A DNA stretch of 64,000 bases from Zoroaster sp. YZ-2022 (GCA_029582265.1 CM055816.1:4370698-4434697); one strand, 5' to 3'. Positions 1 to 9,751 are shown, numbered from the stretch's first letter. Notes: generated from the letters alone by a model not told the origin. Numbers and translations: made by a program.

Positions 1-890
1 TCCTTAACTGAAAATTTCATGCAGTGCAATTCACTCGTACCCACCGGTAAAGGTGGTGTGGAAAACAACAAGAAGTGTCTGGTTGGCACTCAATCAACCA
101 TGAATAATTATCAGTGTTGTGAGTCAGTGTACAGACTATCAACAAATTCAACAATTGAGCTCTCTAATTGAGTGCCCTCAATCAGTGATATTTTTTACAG
201 TTACCTGCCCAACTTTGGGAGAAAAATCCTTAATCCACTTGAGTAATTAAAAAAAAAAAAAAAGAAAAAAAAAGCCCGACCCCTTCATTACTATTGGCGA
301 ATTTAGTCAACAACAAAAATATCTTGTTGCTTTAAATACCATTGGTGACTTCAGTCAACCACAGGGGTGTGATTAGGCAGTTTTGAAAAATCCATGTATA
401 TTTTGCTAGGGTTATTGGGTGAAATATATAGTTCTGAGCATTTGCTTTTATCTTTAAAATCAGGAGGATCACAACAATCCGGACAAATAACACCCCTGCA
501 ACCATGGTCACCACCACACACACAGAACTAAATTGGGAGTACCATGATCAGACCCCAACACGTCAGGTCGCATACCGCATGAGCTGCTTGCATAACGCAG
601 TGCCCGTGCAGTTAGCTGAGACCGATGGTGCAGACACTCACGTTATACATGTAATATCCTGGATGTAACCAGATTCTAAAACAAAATGGCGGCTTCCATG
701 GACTCAGAGTCGGTGATGAAATATTCATTTTAGGATAACCATAACCAATAAAAAAATGGAGTCAACATGTCATTTCACACTCTTTCAATATATTTTTATT
801 CCTGGGTGGAGTTTCCCTTTAAATCTTTGATTGTGGTTTTTTTTTAAATTACCAATAGTGTGTAGTGGTTTTTATATAGTGGAGTGTCGC
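1..890. other. intronic or intergenic stretch, no gene seen
   Basis: This stretch lies downstream of TOMM70 exon 4 in gene orientation, so it is probably intron 4. It contains an A-rich run near 247-275 and no exon matching the next part of TOM70 on either strand. Nothing else is supported. Confidence 0.5.
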
Positions 891-892
891 CT

Positions 893-1182
893 TACAAGTG
901 TAAGTAGTATAAGTGCATATGAAATCTGGTACCTTGTATCGTTGTGCTAGTATGCTTGTTATTAGTGTAAATGCATATGAAGTCTGGTACCTTGTATCAT
1001 TGTGCTAGTATGCTGCTCGTTATTAGTGTAAGTGCATATGAAGTCTGGTACCTTGTATCATTGTGCTAGTATGCTCGTTATTAGTGTAAGTGCATATGAA
1101 GTCTGGTACCTTGTATCATTGTGCTAGTATGCTGGTTATTAGTATAAGTGCATATGAAGTCTGGTACCTTGTATCGTTGTGC
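893..1182 (-). repeat. 58-61 bp minisatellite containing the exon 4 splice donor
   Basis: The shared core recurs at about 915, 973, 1034, 1092 and 1150 (spacing 58, 61, 58 and 58). The last copy overlaps the 3' end of TOMM70 exon 4. Read on the minus strand, each unit carries the final ~16 exon bases ending AAG followed by GTACCAGACTT, the same context as the genuine donor at 1168/1167. There are therefore about four near-identical copies of the exon/intron junction immediately downstream of the real one. Confidence 0.9.
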
Positions 1183-1277
1183 TGCTTTCTCTTTGCCTAG
1201 TTCCTTCAGCATTTTATCAGCCAACATCATGCTCTGACCATGTCTAAAGTTTTCTAAAATACACACTGCAGTTGCAT
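1168..1277 (-). CDS. TOMM70: TOMM70 exon 4
   Basis: Internal exon of the mitochondrial outer-membrane import receptor TOM70. The peptide begins ATAVCILENF and ends GKEKAAQRYK, closely matching the segment after the third TPR helix pair of animal TOM70 (ATAVCILEGF-type sequence followed by a lysine-rich LLGKEKAKEKYK-type stretch). The acceptor is a pyrimidine-rich tract ending CAG at 1280-1278; the donor is AAG/GTACCA at 1168/1167. The first two bases complete the Asp codon begun by exon 3, so the phase agrees. The donor end of the exon has been copied into the adjacent minisatellite. Later exons (the remaining TPR repeats) are not in the window. Confidence 0.9.
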
Positions 1278-1564
1278 CTGAAACAAAAGATATAAAAAGC
1301 ATAGCAACAATATTGCTTACATTACTACAATTCATAACTGCCCAAGACAGTTTAGACAATCTGACTGATGGACCAAACTTAATCACATGGGGGTGTATTA
1401 ACGGATGGTAAAGACATGGCTTATCTATTTAGCCGACGTGCAACGTGCATTTGAACCGATTAGAGGGAAGAAGATTGTTTTGTATCACGCTGACTCATGT
1501 TCTTTGAAAGTGTTTTGTGTGTCCCTTAAACATGAGTTTGCCCATTTCTGTTGGGCTTTATTAA

Positions 1565-1775
1565 CCTTCCTACTACTACAAGGGTCAAAATCAGTCAAAA
1601 TGTTGATATACTTCCCAAGGTGCACTTAAAAATCAAACACTGTCAAACCTTACGTGTAGTAAGTACATTTACAGGTTAAAATGAGTCGACCATTTTTGAC
1701 TGGTAAAAGTATTGTCTGGTATTGTTCAGGGTGGTCAAAATGACAGTAAAAACTAGTCAAAATTTACCCTGTGTG
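1565..1775. repeat. dispersed repeat, pair with 7210-7412
   Basis: About 200 bp rich in GTCAAAA motifs. It has a close direct copy at 7210-7412 (shared words include AGGGTCAAAATCAGTCAAAA and GTCTGGTATTGTTCAGGG). It sits in TOMM70 intron 3, while its partner sits in intron 1. The family is not recognised. Confidence 0.75.
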
Positions 1776-1962
1776 CACATTTGGGTCAACAGTCAAAACA
1801 GGCAGTTGACTGGTTTTGACCTCTACAGCAACTTTCCACTGAAGTGCATCAATAGTAGGAGGGTTAAACAAAAAACTACATTTTTTTTACAATTTGAATT
1901 TGAAATTGATACAGGCATTTATGGGAATAAAAGTTTGACGCTTGGTCTTTACCACAGGATAA

Positions 1963-2387
1963 AGACAGGTGTCTTACAATTCCCAGACAAGACAAGACAG
2001 GTTTCTTACCATTCACAGACAAGACGGGTTACTTACCATTCACAGACAAGACAGGTATCTTACCATTCATAGACAAGACAGGTGTCTTACCATTCACAGA
2101 CAAGACAGGTGTCTTACCATTCACAGACAAGACAGGTGTCTTACCATTCACAGACAAGACAGGTGTCTAACCATTCACAGACAAGACAGGTGTCTTACCA
2201 TTCACAGACAAGACAGGTGTCTAATACCAATCACAGACAAGACAGGTGTCTTACCATTCACAGACAAGACAGGTGTCTTACCATTCACAGACAAGACAGG
2301 TGTCTAACCATTCAGACAAGACAGGTGTCTTACCATTCACAGACAAGACAGGTGTCTTACCATTCATAGACAATACAGGTTTCTTAC
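1963..2387 (-). repeat. 27-bp minisatellite derived from the exon 3 splice donor
   Basis: About 15 copies of a 27-bp unit; on the plus strand a typical unit reads TCTTACCATTCACAGACAAG followed by ACAGGTG. On the minus strand most units present GTAAGA, and the first unit is the genuine intron 3 start (GAAG/GTAAGAAACC). A few units mutate this to GTTAGA. Because 27 is a multiple of three, all frames stay open for long runs, giving spurious ORFs with a 9-residue period (CLTIHRQDR). Confidence 0.92.
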
Positions 2388-2514
2388 CTTCTAAGCACTG
2401 CATCTTTTGGTCCATGTTCTCATACGCCTTGGATCGTCGGAACAACGCTTTGACATAACGAGAATTAAGTTCCAAAGCTTTGCTGCAGTCAGACACTACT
2501 TGACCATAGTTTTT
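2388..2514 (-). CDS. TOMM70: TOMM70 exon 3, functional copy
   Basis: Encodes the peptide from KNYGQVVSDC to MQCLE, the TPR helices that follow the FYQNRAAAHEQL helix of exon 2. Animal TOM70 has the same layout (VAQDCTKAVELNPKYVKALFRRAKAHEKLD-type). The acceptor is TAG at 2517-2515, the donor GAAG/GTAAG at 2388/2387. The exon starts in phase 0 after exon 2 and ends in phase 1, matching exon 4. It is 127 nt with no stop. A second copy at 5238-5363 lacks the donor, so this is the copy that can be spliced into a full message. Its donor is immediately followed by the 27-bp minisatellite. Confidence 0.92.
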
Positions 2515-2609
2515 CTACATGAGGGACAAGAAACCAATTATGTACAAATCAGGAAATGTCAGTGAGAAGCTTTCTCTAATGTATACATCTAATGCAAAAA
2601 AAAATTTTG

Positions 2610-2787
2610 AATAACAAATTTTGAATTTTGATTAGCAATATTTGAATTTTGAATAGCAATATTTGAATTTTGATGAACAATATTTGAATTTTGATGAACA
2701 ATATTTGAATTTTGATGAACAATATTTGAATTTTGATTAGCAATATTTGAATTTTAATTAGCAATATTTGAATTTTGTGCAGCATTT
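2610..2787. repeat. 21-bp AT-rich minisatellite (copy 1)
   Basis: About eight units of a 21-bp sequence, typically AATATTTGAATTTTGATTAG plus C, with small variants. A 7-residue periodic ORF on the minus strand (KIQILLI) is a by-product of the period. The matching array in the second duplication unit is at 5440-5627. Confidence 0.9.
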
Positions 2788-3069
2788 TGCTTAACAATAT
2801 AAGCAAAATCATTCACCGATATCAGAAAAATACCTCCAAAATTTAAGTTTTACAAGCAACCAACAATTATGATTACAATCAACACAAGGGGACAGGATGT
2901 TTTCTAGCTATGAAAATTTGGTCAAATATTTCATTTTTTAACTAGACTACAAATTAGTTTTCCTTTCTTTCATGGAAATTTTGATTTTAAGATTAAAAAC
3001 AAAATTGCCTGGAATCACCGGTGAAAGTTAAAAATACGAGTAATGGACATTATGTGCCCATATATAAAT

Positions 3070-3250
3070 TTAGATTGATGAAATTCTTGCATCGGGTGAT
3101 AATTAATTGATTTGATTTTGCCCTACACTGATGTAATTTATACTTCGATGCACTGTATACACATTACATGTACTCAGTGCTTTCTGAGCGTTTGTGAAAA
3201 AAATGCACAGGCGACTCGGTGGATTTGAACACATGACTGGCTGGCTAGAA
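3070..3250 (-). mobile_element. tRNA-derived SINE-like segment
   Basis: On the minus strand it contains a B-box-like GTTCAAATCC, then CCGAGTCGCCTGTGCA, then a body ending GTAGGGCAAAATCAAATCAA. The same body and B box occur on the plus strand at 44575-44700, so this is a dispersed family. Another copy lies in the second duplication unit (about 5930-6065). The head region has been amplified into the 76-bp array next door. Confidence 0.6.
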
Positions 3251-3587
3251 TCCTACATAGCTGCAGGAACCACTATATGTACAGGTGACTCGGGTGGGAT
3301 TTGAACACATGACTGGCCGGCTAGAATCCTACATAGCAGCAGGAACCACTATATGTACAGGTGACTCGGTGAGATTTGAACACATGACTGGCTGGCTAGA
3401 ATCCTACATAGCTGCAGGAACCACTATATGTACAGGTGACTCGGGTGGGATTTGAACACATGACTGGCTGGCTAGAATCCTACATAGCAGCAGGAACCAC
3501 TATATGTACAGGTGACTCGGGTGAGATTTGAACACATGACTGGCTGGCTAGAATCCTACATAGCTGCAGGAACCACTATATGTACAG
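3207..3587 (-). repeat. 76-bp tandem array of a tRNA-like SINE head, 5 units
   Basis: Five units of 75-76 bp. On the minus strand each carries a D-arm-like TATAGTGGTTCC and a B-box-like GTTCAAATCCCACC, about the spacing of a tRNA promoter. The second duplication unit has only one copy (about 6047-6122), so the array expanded or contracted after the tandem duplication. Confidence 0.85.
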
Positions 3588-3648
3588 ATTGATGACATTG
3601 TTGAGTCGGGTGATAAACCATTGATTAGATTTTGCCCTTGCTTATTAA

Positions 3649-5214
3649 CCCTAACCAGCCCAAATCCTTCTATATCCTCTTTGCCAAAGTGAAGGATTCC
3701 GAAGGATTGGGGCTATTAGGACTTTTCAGTGGAGGAGGATCCAGAAGGATTTGGGCCATAGTGGGTTTCTGCTATGAGAGGATTTAGAAGGAATTGGGAT
3801 ATCAGGCTGTATTTGACATAAGAGGAAAGAGAAGGATTAGGGTCTTATGCAGCTTGGCCAAAATGGGATTCAGAAGGATTTGGGCTGCTGGGGGAGGGGA
3901 ATGTGATGTAGCCTAAACAATTTTTTGTTTGATTATTGGCAAGGTAAGTGTAACAAGTTAAGTGGGTCTATTGCAAGGTCAAGGGGTCAGTGCTGGGGGT
4001 CCCTAGGCATTGTATGTTTATGTATTACTGATATGAAACACATATATATGCTTAGTGTGCACACAACGGATTTCTATGACCATTGTCCTGGTATGAAAAG
4101 GTCATATGTAGCACAGGCACTTCCATTTGTTTGAGGGTAATTTTATAACCATTCTGTCACAGGAGGATCTGGAAGGATTTGGGCAGTTGGCCATATTAAG
4201 AAAAACCAGGAGGATTTAGAAGGATTTGGGTACTTTGAGCTTTTGACTCTCTAATACTGAAGGATATAGGAGGATTTGGGCTACGTGTAAGCAAAAGGGC
4301 CTAGTCTGTTAGTAGGGTTTTCAGTTTGTACATGCTTGACCGAAGCCCGCCACACGTACAGCGCATCGCCCGCAACAAAAAACATCAAAATTTTAAATCC
4401 AAAAATTTACTACTTTTACCTGTCAAAATCTTACTTGTAATAGCTCATTGGAAAGCTTATAGTTTCAGCTATCCAACAATGTACATAAAATAGCAATCGG
4501 AAGTACATGTACGTGCGAAAGCCTAGGTTTTTATGAATGAACCACTCTCGTCCCGCCCAGCCTTTCGCAAAGTGTTCCGAGATCGGGCACATTCGGTGCG
4601 TAAAATTTGACGTGCTCTGCTGAGGGCATCCACTTCGGAGCTGTCTCCGCGCCCGAGTACATTGTGATTGACATGAAAATGGTTTCCCTACTGAGTCAAA
4701 GGGCTCCTTTACATGCCCATGCTTGCTCGATCTCCATAACTACTCTACAACAGAAGTTACGAAGAGATAAAAAGTAAACACCGTTTTTTCGAGGTGAAAT
4801 CTTCAAGTTGAAAGGTAGGAGCAGTGTCTGAATGAATTGTACATCTCTTTTCTATCATATGTGAAAGTTTTGAGCCGTAATTTTGTTTAGTTTTGAGCGG
4901 AGAGTGTATTTTTTACACCCTTTCAAAAGCTCTTATGAGGGAAACGAGCACGAACGCTGTGCGTGTGTATCACGGTGTGTGTAGGCTGATTCAATGGTTT
5001 TGGTGTCATTAGGGATGTACACAGTGTATGGACAGTCACGCTTGATGAATGCTGTATATTTGATTAAATAAAACAGGATTCCTCAAAAACTACTCGTCCG
5101 ATTTTCTTGATTTAAAAACCATTGTATTTCTTTCATCAAGACCTTTAATTTGATATAAATATTGAGCATATTGGTTTAGGAATAATTTTTCACCTGAAAA
5201 CCCTACTGTTAGGG
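3649..5214. mobile_element. TTAA-flanked non-autonomous element, piggyBac-like
   Basis: Flanked by TTAA at 3645-3648 and 5215-5218. The ends are CCCTAACCAG and CTGTTAGGG, giving a 7-bp perfect terminal inverted repeat (CCCTAAC). TTAA targets with CCC-initial ends are typical of the piggyBac superfamily. The paralogous empty site is at about 6183-6188 (CTTATTAAGGAATGTCC). The left part is built of degenerate GAAGGATTTGGGC-like repeats; the right part is occupied by a nested element. No transposase ORF is seen. Confidence 0.8.
4311..5208. mobile_element. nested ~0.9-kb element with AGTAGGGTTTTCAG ends
   Basis: AGTAGGGTTTTCAG at 4311-4324 is mirrored by CTGAAAACCCTACT at 5195-5208, a 14-bp perfect terminal inverted repeat. 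It sits a few bases inside the right end of the TTAA element. GTT on both flanks is the only possible target duplication. No coding capacity is seen. Confidence 0.6.
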
Positions 5215-5237
5215 TTAAGGAATGTCCAAGAGTTCAA

Positions 5238-5363
5238 TTCTAAGCACTGCATCTTTTGGTCCATGTTCTCATACGCCTTGGATCGTCGGAACAACGCTTT
5301 GACATAACGAGAATTAAGTTCCAAAGCTTTGCTGCAGTCAGACACTACTTGACCATAGTTTTT
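5238..5363 (-). pseudogene. TOMM70: donorless duplicate of TOMM70 exon 3
   Basis: This segment repeats exon 3, including its acceptor (CTACATG context), but the duplication breakpoint falls one base short of the exon end. On the minus strand TTAGAA runs into TTGAACTCTTGG instead of G/GTAAGAAACC. It therefore has an acceptor but no donor and cannot serve as an internal exon. It lies between exon 2 and the functional exon 3, so splicing into it would truncate or destabilise the message. No coding difference from the functional copy was noticed. Confidence 0.85.
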
Positions 5364-5439
5364 CTACATGAGGGACAAGAAACCAATTATGTACAAATCA
5401 GGAAATGTCAGTGAGAAGCTTTCTCTAATGTATCTAATG

Positions 5440-5627
5440 CAAATTTTGAATTTTGATGAACAATATTTGAATTTTAATTAGCAATATTTGAATTTTGATT
5501 AGCAATATTTGAATTTTTATTAGCAATATTTGAATTTTGATTAGCAATATTTTAATTTTAATTAGCAATATTTTAATTTTAATTAGCAATATTTTAATTT
5601 TAATTAGCAATATTTTAATTTTGTGCA
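5440..5627. repeat. 21-bp AT-rich minisatellite (copy 2)
   Basis: Paralogue of the 2610-2787 array within the second duplication unit. The mixture of variants differs: four units read TTTTAATTTTAATTAGC. The arrays have therefore diverged since duplication. Confidence 0.88.
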
Positions 5628-6215
5628 GCATTTTGCTTAACAATATAAGCAAAATCATTCACCGATATCAGAAAAATACCTCCAAAATTTAAGTTTTACA
5701 AGCAACCAACAATTATGATTACAATCAACACAAGGGGACAGGATGTTTTCTAGCTATGAAAATTTGGTCAAATATTTCATTTTTTAACTAGACTACAAAT
5801 TACTTTTCCTTTCTTTCATGGAAATTTTGATTTTAAGATTAAAAACAAAATTGCCTGGAATCACCGGTGAAAGTTAAAAATACGAGTAATGGACATTATG
5901 TGCCCATATATAAATTTAGATTGATGAAATTCTTGCGTCGGGTGATAATTAATTGATTTGATTTTGCCCTACACTGATGTAATTTATACTTCGATGCACT
6001 GTATACACATAATCAGTGCTTTCTGAGTGTTTGTGAAAAAAATGCACAGGCGACTCGGGTGGGATTTGAACACATGACTGGCTGGCTAGAATCCTACATA
6101 GCAGCAGGAACCGCGATATGTACAGATTGATGAAATGTTTGAGTCAGGTGATAAACCATTGATTAGATTTTGCCCTTACTTATTAAGGAATGTCCAAGAG
6201 TTCAATATCTCTTAC

Positions 6216-6389
6216 CAACTGCTCATGAGCTGCGGCTCTGTTCTGATAGAACGTTGAGAGATCTTTGGTCTTATCTTGAGGGACGAGTTGGATAGCTTCA
6301 TTAAAGCAGGCAATAGCTTGCTCATATCGTCCAGCTTTGAAGTATTTATTTCCCTTATTCTTGCTACTTTGGGCTTTCTCTTCAGCAGT
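6216..6389 (-). CDS. TOMM70: TOMM70 exon 2
   Basis: Encodes 58 residues beginning TAEEKAQSSKNKGNKYFKAG and ending YQNRAAAHEQL, the first TPR motif of TOM70 and highly conserved in animals (NKGNKYFKAGKYEQAI, DLSTFYQNRAAAFEQL). This domain forms the Hsp70/Hsp90 EEVD-tail clamp. The acceptor is TTGCAG at the 6390 side, the donor CAGTTG/GTAAGAG at 6216/6215. It is phase 0 at both ends and joins exon 1 (DDR) and exon 3 (KNYGQ) without loss. Identification is firm. Confidence 0.95.
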
Positions 6390-7209
6390 CTGCAAGAAAG
6401 AAAAAAACGGACCACATTATGTTCTGCCACATGGGTTCATGGGTGCTCGACCATTGAGTTCAATACCTGGTTCCTTTTTATCAATTCGGGTACACGAAAA
6501 TCACTTTTTAAAATCTAATTTAACATTTCAGAAACCAGTATACCAATATTCCATGTTTAATATAAGGTTTCAGTTACTTGATTTTATTTCATAAAATTCA
6601 TGAAATATTTTTTGTTGGTATTATTTTTTTTTATAATAGTAATGAACAAATGGAAATTAATGCCACTGTCTTGTGCCCGATTTCTTACGGGTACCAAAGA
6701 ACCAGACAGCGTCCAGGTACACTGTTCCAAAATTACCCATGGATGCACAGCACTAGGTTGAGTGTCCAAAATTCGTATTCAGAATAAGAGCATTTTAAGA
6801 GGTGAAATGGACGTAATTTTGATGTGCAGTTGATGTTCATCCCTGTGCAAATCTTGTGTGTTCAATTAAGCCTACAGTGATGATCTGTGTTGTAATACTT
6901 GTTTGTTGCACAGCTAGTAATAAGTGACACAAAGACATGAACATGTGTATTCCAAGATGGCAGTCATTGTTGGATCTTCGTCAATAGAGGGCGGCATACA
7001 ATATTTGTGTTGTTACATCAATGCATGCATCTTTACATATCATTACATGCATGTCAAAATGTTAAAGATGGCATCATCGATGATGTAATGGTTAACTGGC
7101 ACAAATGACCCTGTTTGAACTACGTGCATCTTAAAGTCACTTCTGCATTAGGGTGGGGCAATATTTGAATTTTCAAATGAAAAAGAAATAATTTCTTTCA
7201 AGTATGTTT

Positions 7210-7412
7210 TTTATTAACCCTTCTATGACTGCAAGGGTCAAAATCAGTCAAAATGTTGATATACTTGCCAAGGTATATCTAGTGCACTTAAAAGTCGAAC
7301 ACTGTCAAACCTTATGTGTAGTAACAGGTTAAAATGAGTCGACCGTTTTTGACTAGTAAAAGCATTGTCTGGTATTGTTCAGGGTGGTCAAAATGAGAGT
7401 AAAAACCAGTCA
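7210..7412. repeat. dispersed repeat, pair with 1565-1775
   Basis: Second copy of the GTCAAAA-rich repeat, in direct orientation, in TOMM70 intron 1. It reads from TATTAACCCTTCTATGACTG to AAAACCAGTCAAAA. Confidence 0.75.
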
Positions 7413-7605
7413 AAAATAAACGACCAAAGAAGATTTTGCTGTGAACATGGGCAGCATTGAAATAAATGTGAATGAAATTGAAATTTAATTGAAATTAATG
7501 TACTCGGGGTCCCATAAGGTTTATCGCAAATAGTGGCTGCAAGGAATTGTGGGATGTCTTTGGACCCAACAGCGCCACCATGTGCCACGGAATGAACCCA
7601 ATACC

Positions 7606-9751
7606 GCCACTTTTTAAGAGTTTTTTTGCAACCACTAACCAGTTAAAAAAATGATTCTATCAATTTTTGGGGTACAGAAAACAAAAACTATCTTTTAAAT
7701 CCACTTTTATGATGGTTTTCGGACTTTATTTCCCTTCTAAAAAAATCCTCCCCTTCAGAAAATAGAAGGATCCTATTATACGGACGGTAGTTGCCACTTT
7801 GCATCGTAACTAACAGGATCCTTTTAATTTTGGCTGTGGATATTTTGGCACCGGCTAACTTTTAGTAAACGCTATTTAGCCGGAACGAAGAATATTCTTA
7901 TTTTTTGGGACAAAAAAAATTTGAAAACATGATGAGGCTCGAACACAGACAGTGTTGGTTGTAAGCACCGTCGATATCAAAATGTTCAATAATCGATATA
8001 TCGGAAATCCAATATCGAGTATATTCGATATATCGATTATCCCATGTAAATGTTAAAGACCATAAATTTAAAAAAAATAAATTAAAAAAATGAAAATGGA
8101 AACTGCATCCAATATGACAAACTATGCCTTCACAAATTTCCCGAAAGCGGCAGTATTTTTGAGCTATGTACTAGTTTCCTGCAGGCTGTGAGAAAATAGT
8201 CACAAGCTCTCTCTCCCATACAAGATTTCTGGCTACGCAACCGGCAGTCCCGGACATCACAGGGGAGCCTCCCTAGCAACAGTATTTCTAGGCAACCAAG
8301 TTGGAATGTGACATGCACCTGTGGCTCAATCACTCCAGTTGCGGTGGAAGGAACATCATATTCATGAAAGCATAAATGGTCCGTGATGAAAGCAACCAAT
8401 GGCGTATTTATTTGCCGGGAAGCGGCTCATTTCATTGGTTGAGATATCATCGCTATTCTTCGGCAAAGAACACTCAATTTTAATACCGGTGGCACATCCT
8501 CAAATTCCGGTGGCCTTTAGCTGAACCCGAAATAGATACTTTGTAACAAACAAGAGATGCATTGTATCAATTTGAACAATGCGGCTATCAATCTTTCTCT
8601 GGAAAGGCTTTTTCGGAGCTGAGATTTTATTTGGGCATTTTTTTTTCAAAGACCAGGGAAAATTTTACACGAAAAATGAGGGAAACTGAAATGACACGAA
8701 AAATGAGGGAAACTGAAATGACATGAAATTTCACCCCCGTTTTGTGTACATGCACATGGATATCCGATTCAGGCATCCTTTCATCGGCGGATTTAGTGGG
8801 GGAGGTCACGCCTTTCTCCAAGCGTATTGTTAATTGCTCATGTTTTTATTTTAATCAATTACAATGTACAGCGCCGGGCGTTACCGGCGAGAACATGTGG
8901 GAAAATATCAGACAACAGAACTTTTTCAAACCACAAAAAATAAACAAATCAATTCTCACGCCTTTCTCCAGAAAAAAATTGCTCATCATCTTTATTATTT
9001 TCATCAATTACAGTGCTGGGCGTTACCGGCGAGATAATGTAGGAAAATATATAAGGGACAACGGAACTTTCTCAAAGCCAAAAAAGGGCAGCTTCTTTTG
9101 AGGTTCTGCATTATATGGGAGACCGCGAATTCCAGCGAAAGCAGGTCTATCGCGCGCTGAACGTGGCGCAATACAATCTTTGGTTGACATCGATGTTTGG
9201 GAATCCAAAAAACATAACTGGGAATCGTCCAATCGCCGTCAAAATTGGTCAAGAGGTAGAAAACAAGTACAGAAAAAAAAAATTGGTGGTTTGATAAGGT
9301 ATTTTACTCAACTTTTGGTAAATCGTCGATGGTTTTGATGAGCAAGAGCGAACCCAAATTTGGAGAATTTGTTTGGAAACTTCTAGATGCCGCATTCAGA
9401 AAATTCGAGAACGAGGTTGAAGTAGAATATGTGATCTACGTCTTCGAAAAAAAAGCTACTGGGTACGTCAAAAAGAACGGCCTCAGCGAAACGTAACAAA
9501 GCGCTATCTCCACGGTGTCTTCGCCACGGCGATTCAACCCGAGATTGAGGCCGCGGCCAAAAAGATTTGCAGCAATGCGTGGCCGTGGGATACGCACATA
9601 CCTACATTTTGTATAATAGCGTTTACTAAAAGTTAGTCGGTGCCGGCAAAATATCCACTGTCTTTAATTTTATTTTCTGAAGGGGTTTAGGCCTAACTCA
9701 GTAACTGGTTAGTGGTTGCAAAAAAATTCCTAAAAACCCTGAAAAAGTGGC
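7606..9751. mobile_element. 2.1-kb DNA element with long terminal inverted repeats
   Basis: The left arm (7606-7874) and right arm (9617-9751) are inverted copies with indels. GCCACTTTTT and TTTTTTTGCAACCACTAACC at the left match TTAGTGGTTGCAAAAAAA and AAAAAGTGGC at the right; further in, GGCACCGGCTAACTTTTAGT matches ACTAAAAGTTAGTCGGTGCC. No clear target-site duplication was found. The interior holds a broken ORF (9115-9640) and an internal duplication. The superfamily is not recognised. It lies in TOMM70 intron 1. Confidence 0.75.
9115..9640 (+). pseudogene. frameshifted ORF of unknown family inside the inverted-repeat element
   Basis: Three consecutive open stretches in different frames look like one former protein of roughly 170 residues. 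The first starts MGDREFQRKQVYRALNVAQ (9115 to about 9280). The second, including FGEFVWKLLDAAFRKFENEV, runs to a stop at 9496. The third, including YLHGVFATAIQPEIEAAAKK, runs to the right inverted-repeat arm. The first frame change falls in a 10-A run, the second near 9494. No DDE/D triad, zinc finger or other named domain could be identified, so no function is proposed. It is most likely a cargo or transposition-related protein. The composition (charged, with amphipathic helices) looks genuinely coding. Confidence 0.5.

Larger units (their letters stand above)
2389..6207 (-). repeat. tandem duplication of TOMM70 exon 3 plus intron 2
   Basis: Unit 1 is 2389-3648 continued at 5215-5237; unit 2 is 5238-6207. 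They are near-identical over exon 3, the 21-bp array, the common intron sequence and the SINE-like segment. Unit 1 is interrupted by a TTAA element (3649-5214). The unit runs from about 8 bp past the exon 2 donor to 1 bp short of the exon 3 donor. Tandem order and high identity suggest a fairly recent event. Confidence 0.9.

Noticed and set aside
1963..2387. CRISPR-like appearance of short direct repeats
   Set aside because: Units are contiguous without unique spacers, and the window is a eukaryotic genome.
1969..2496. Long ORFs in several frames over the 27-bp array
   Set aside because: They reflect a stop-free unit with a period divisible by three; the peptides repeat every 9 residues and have no independent support.
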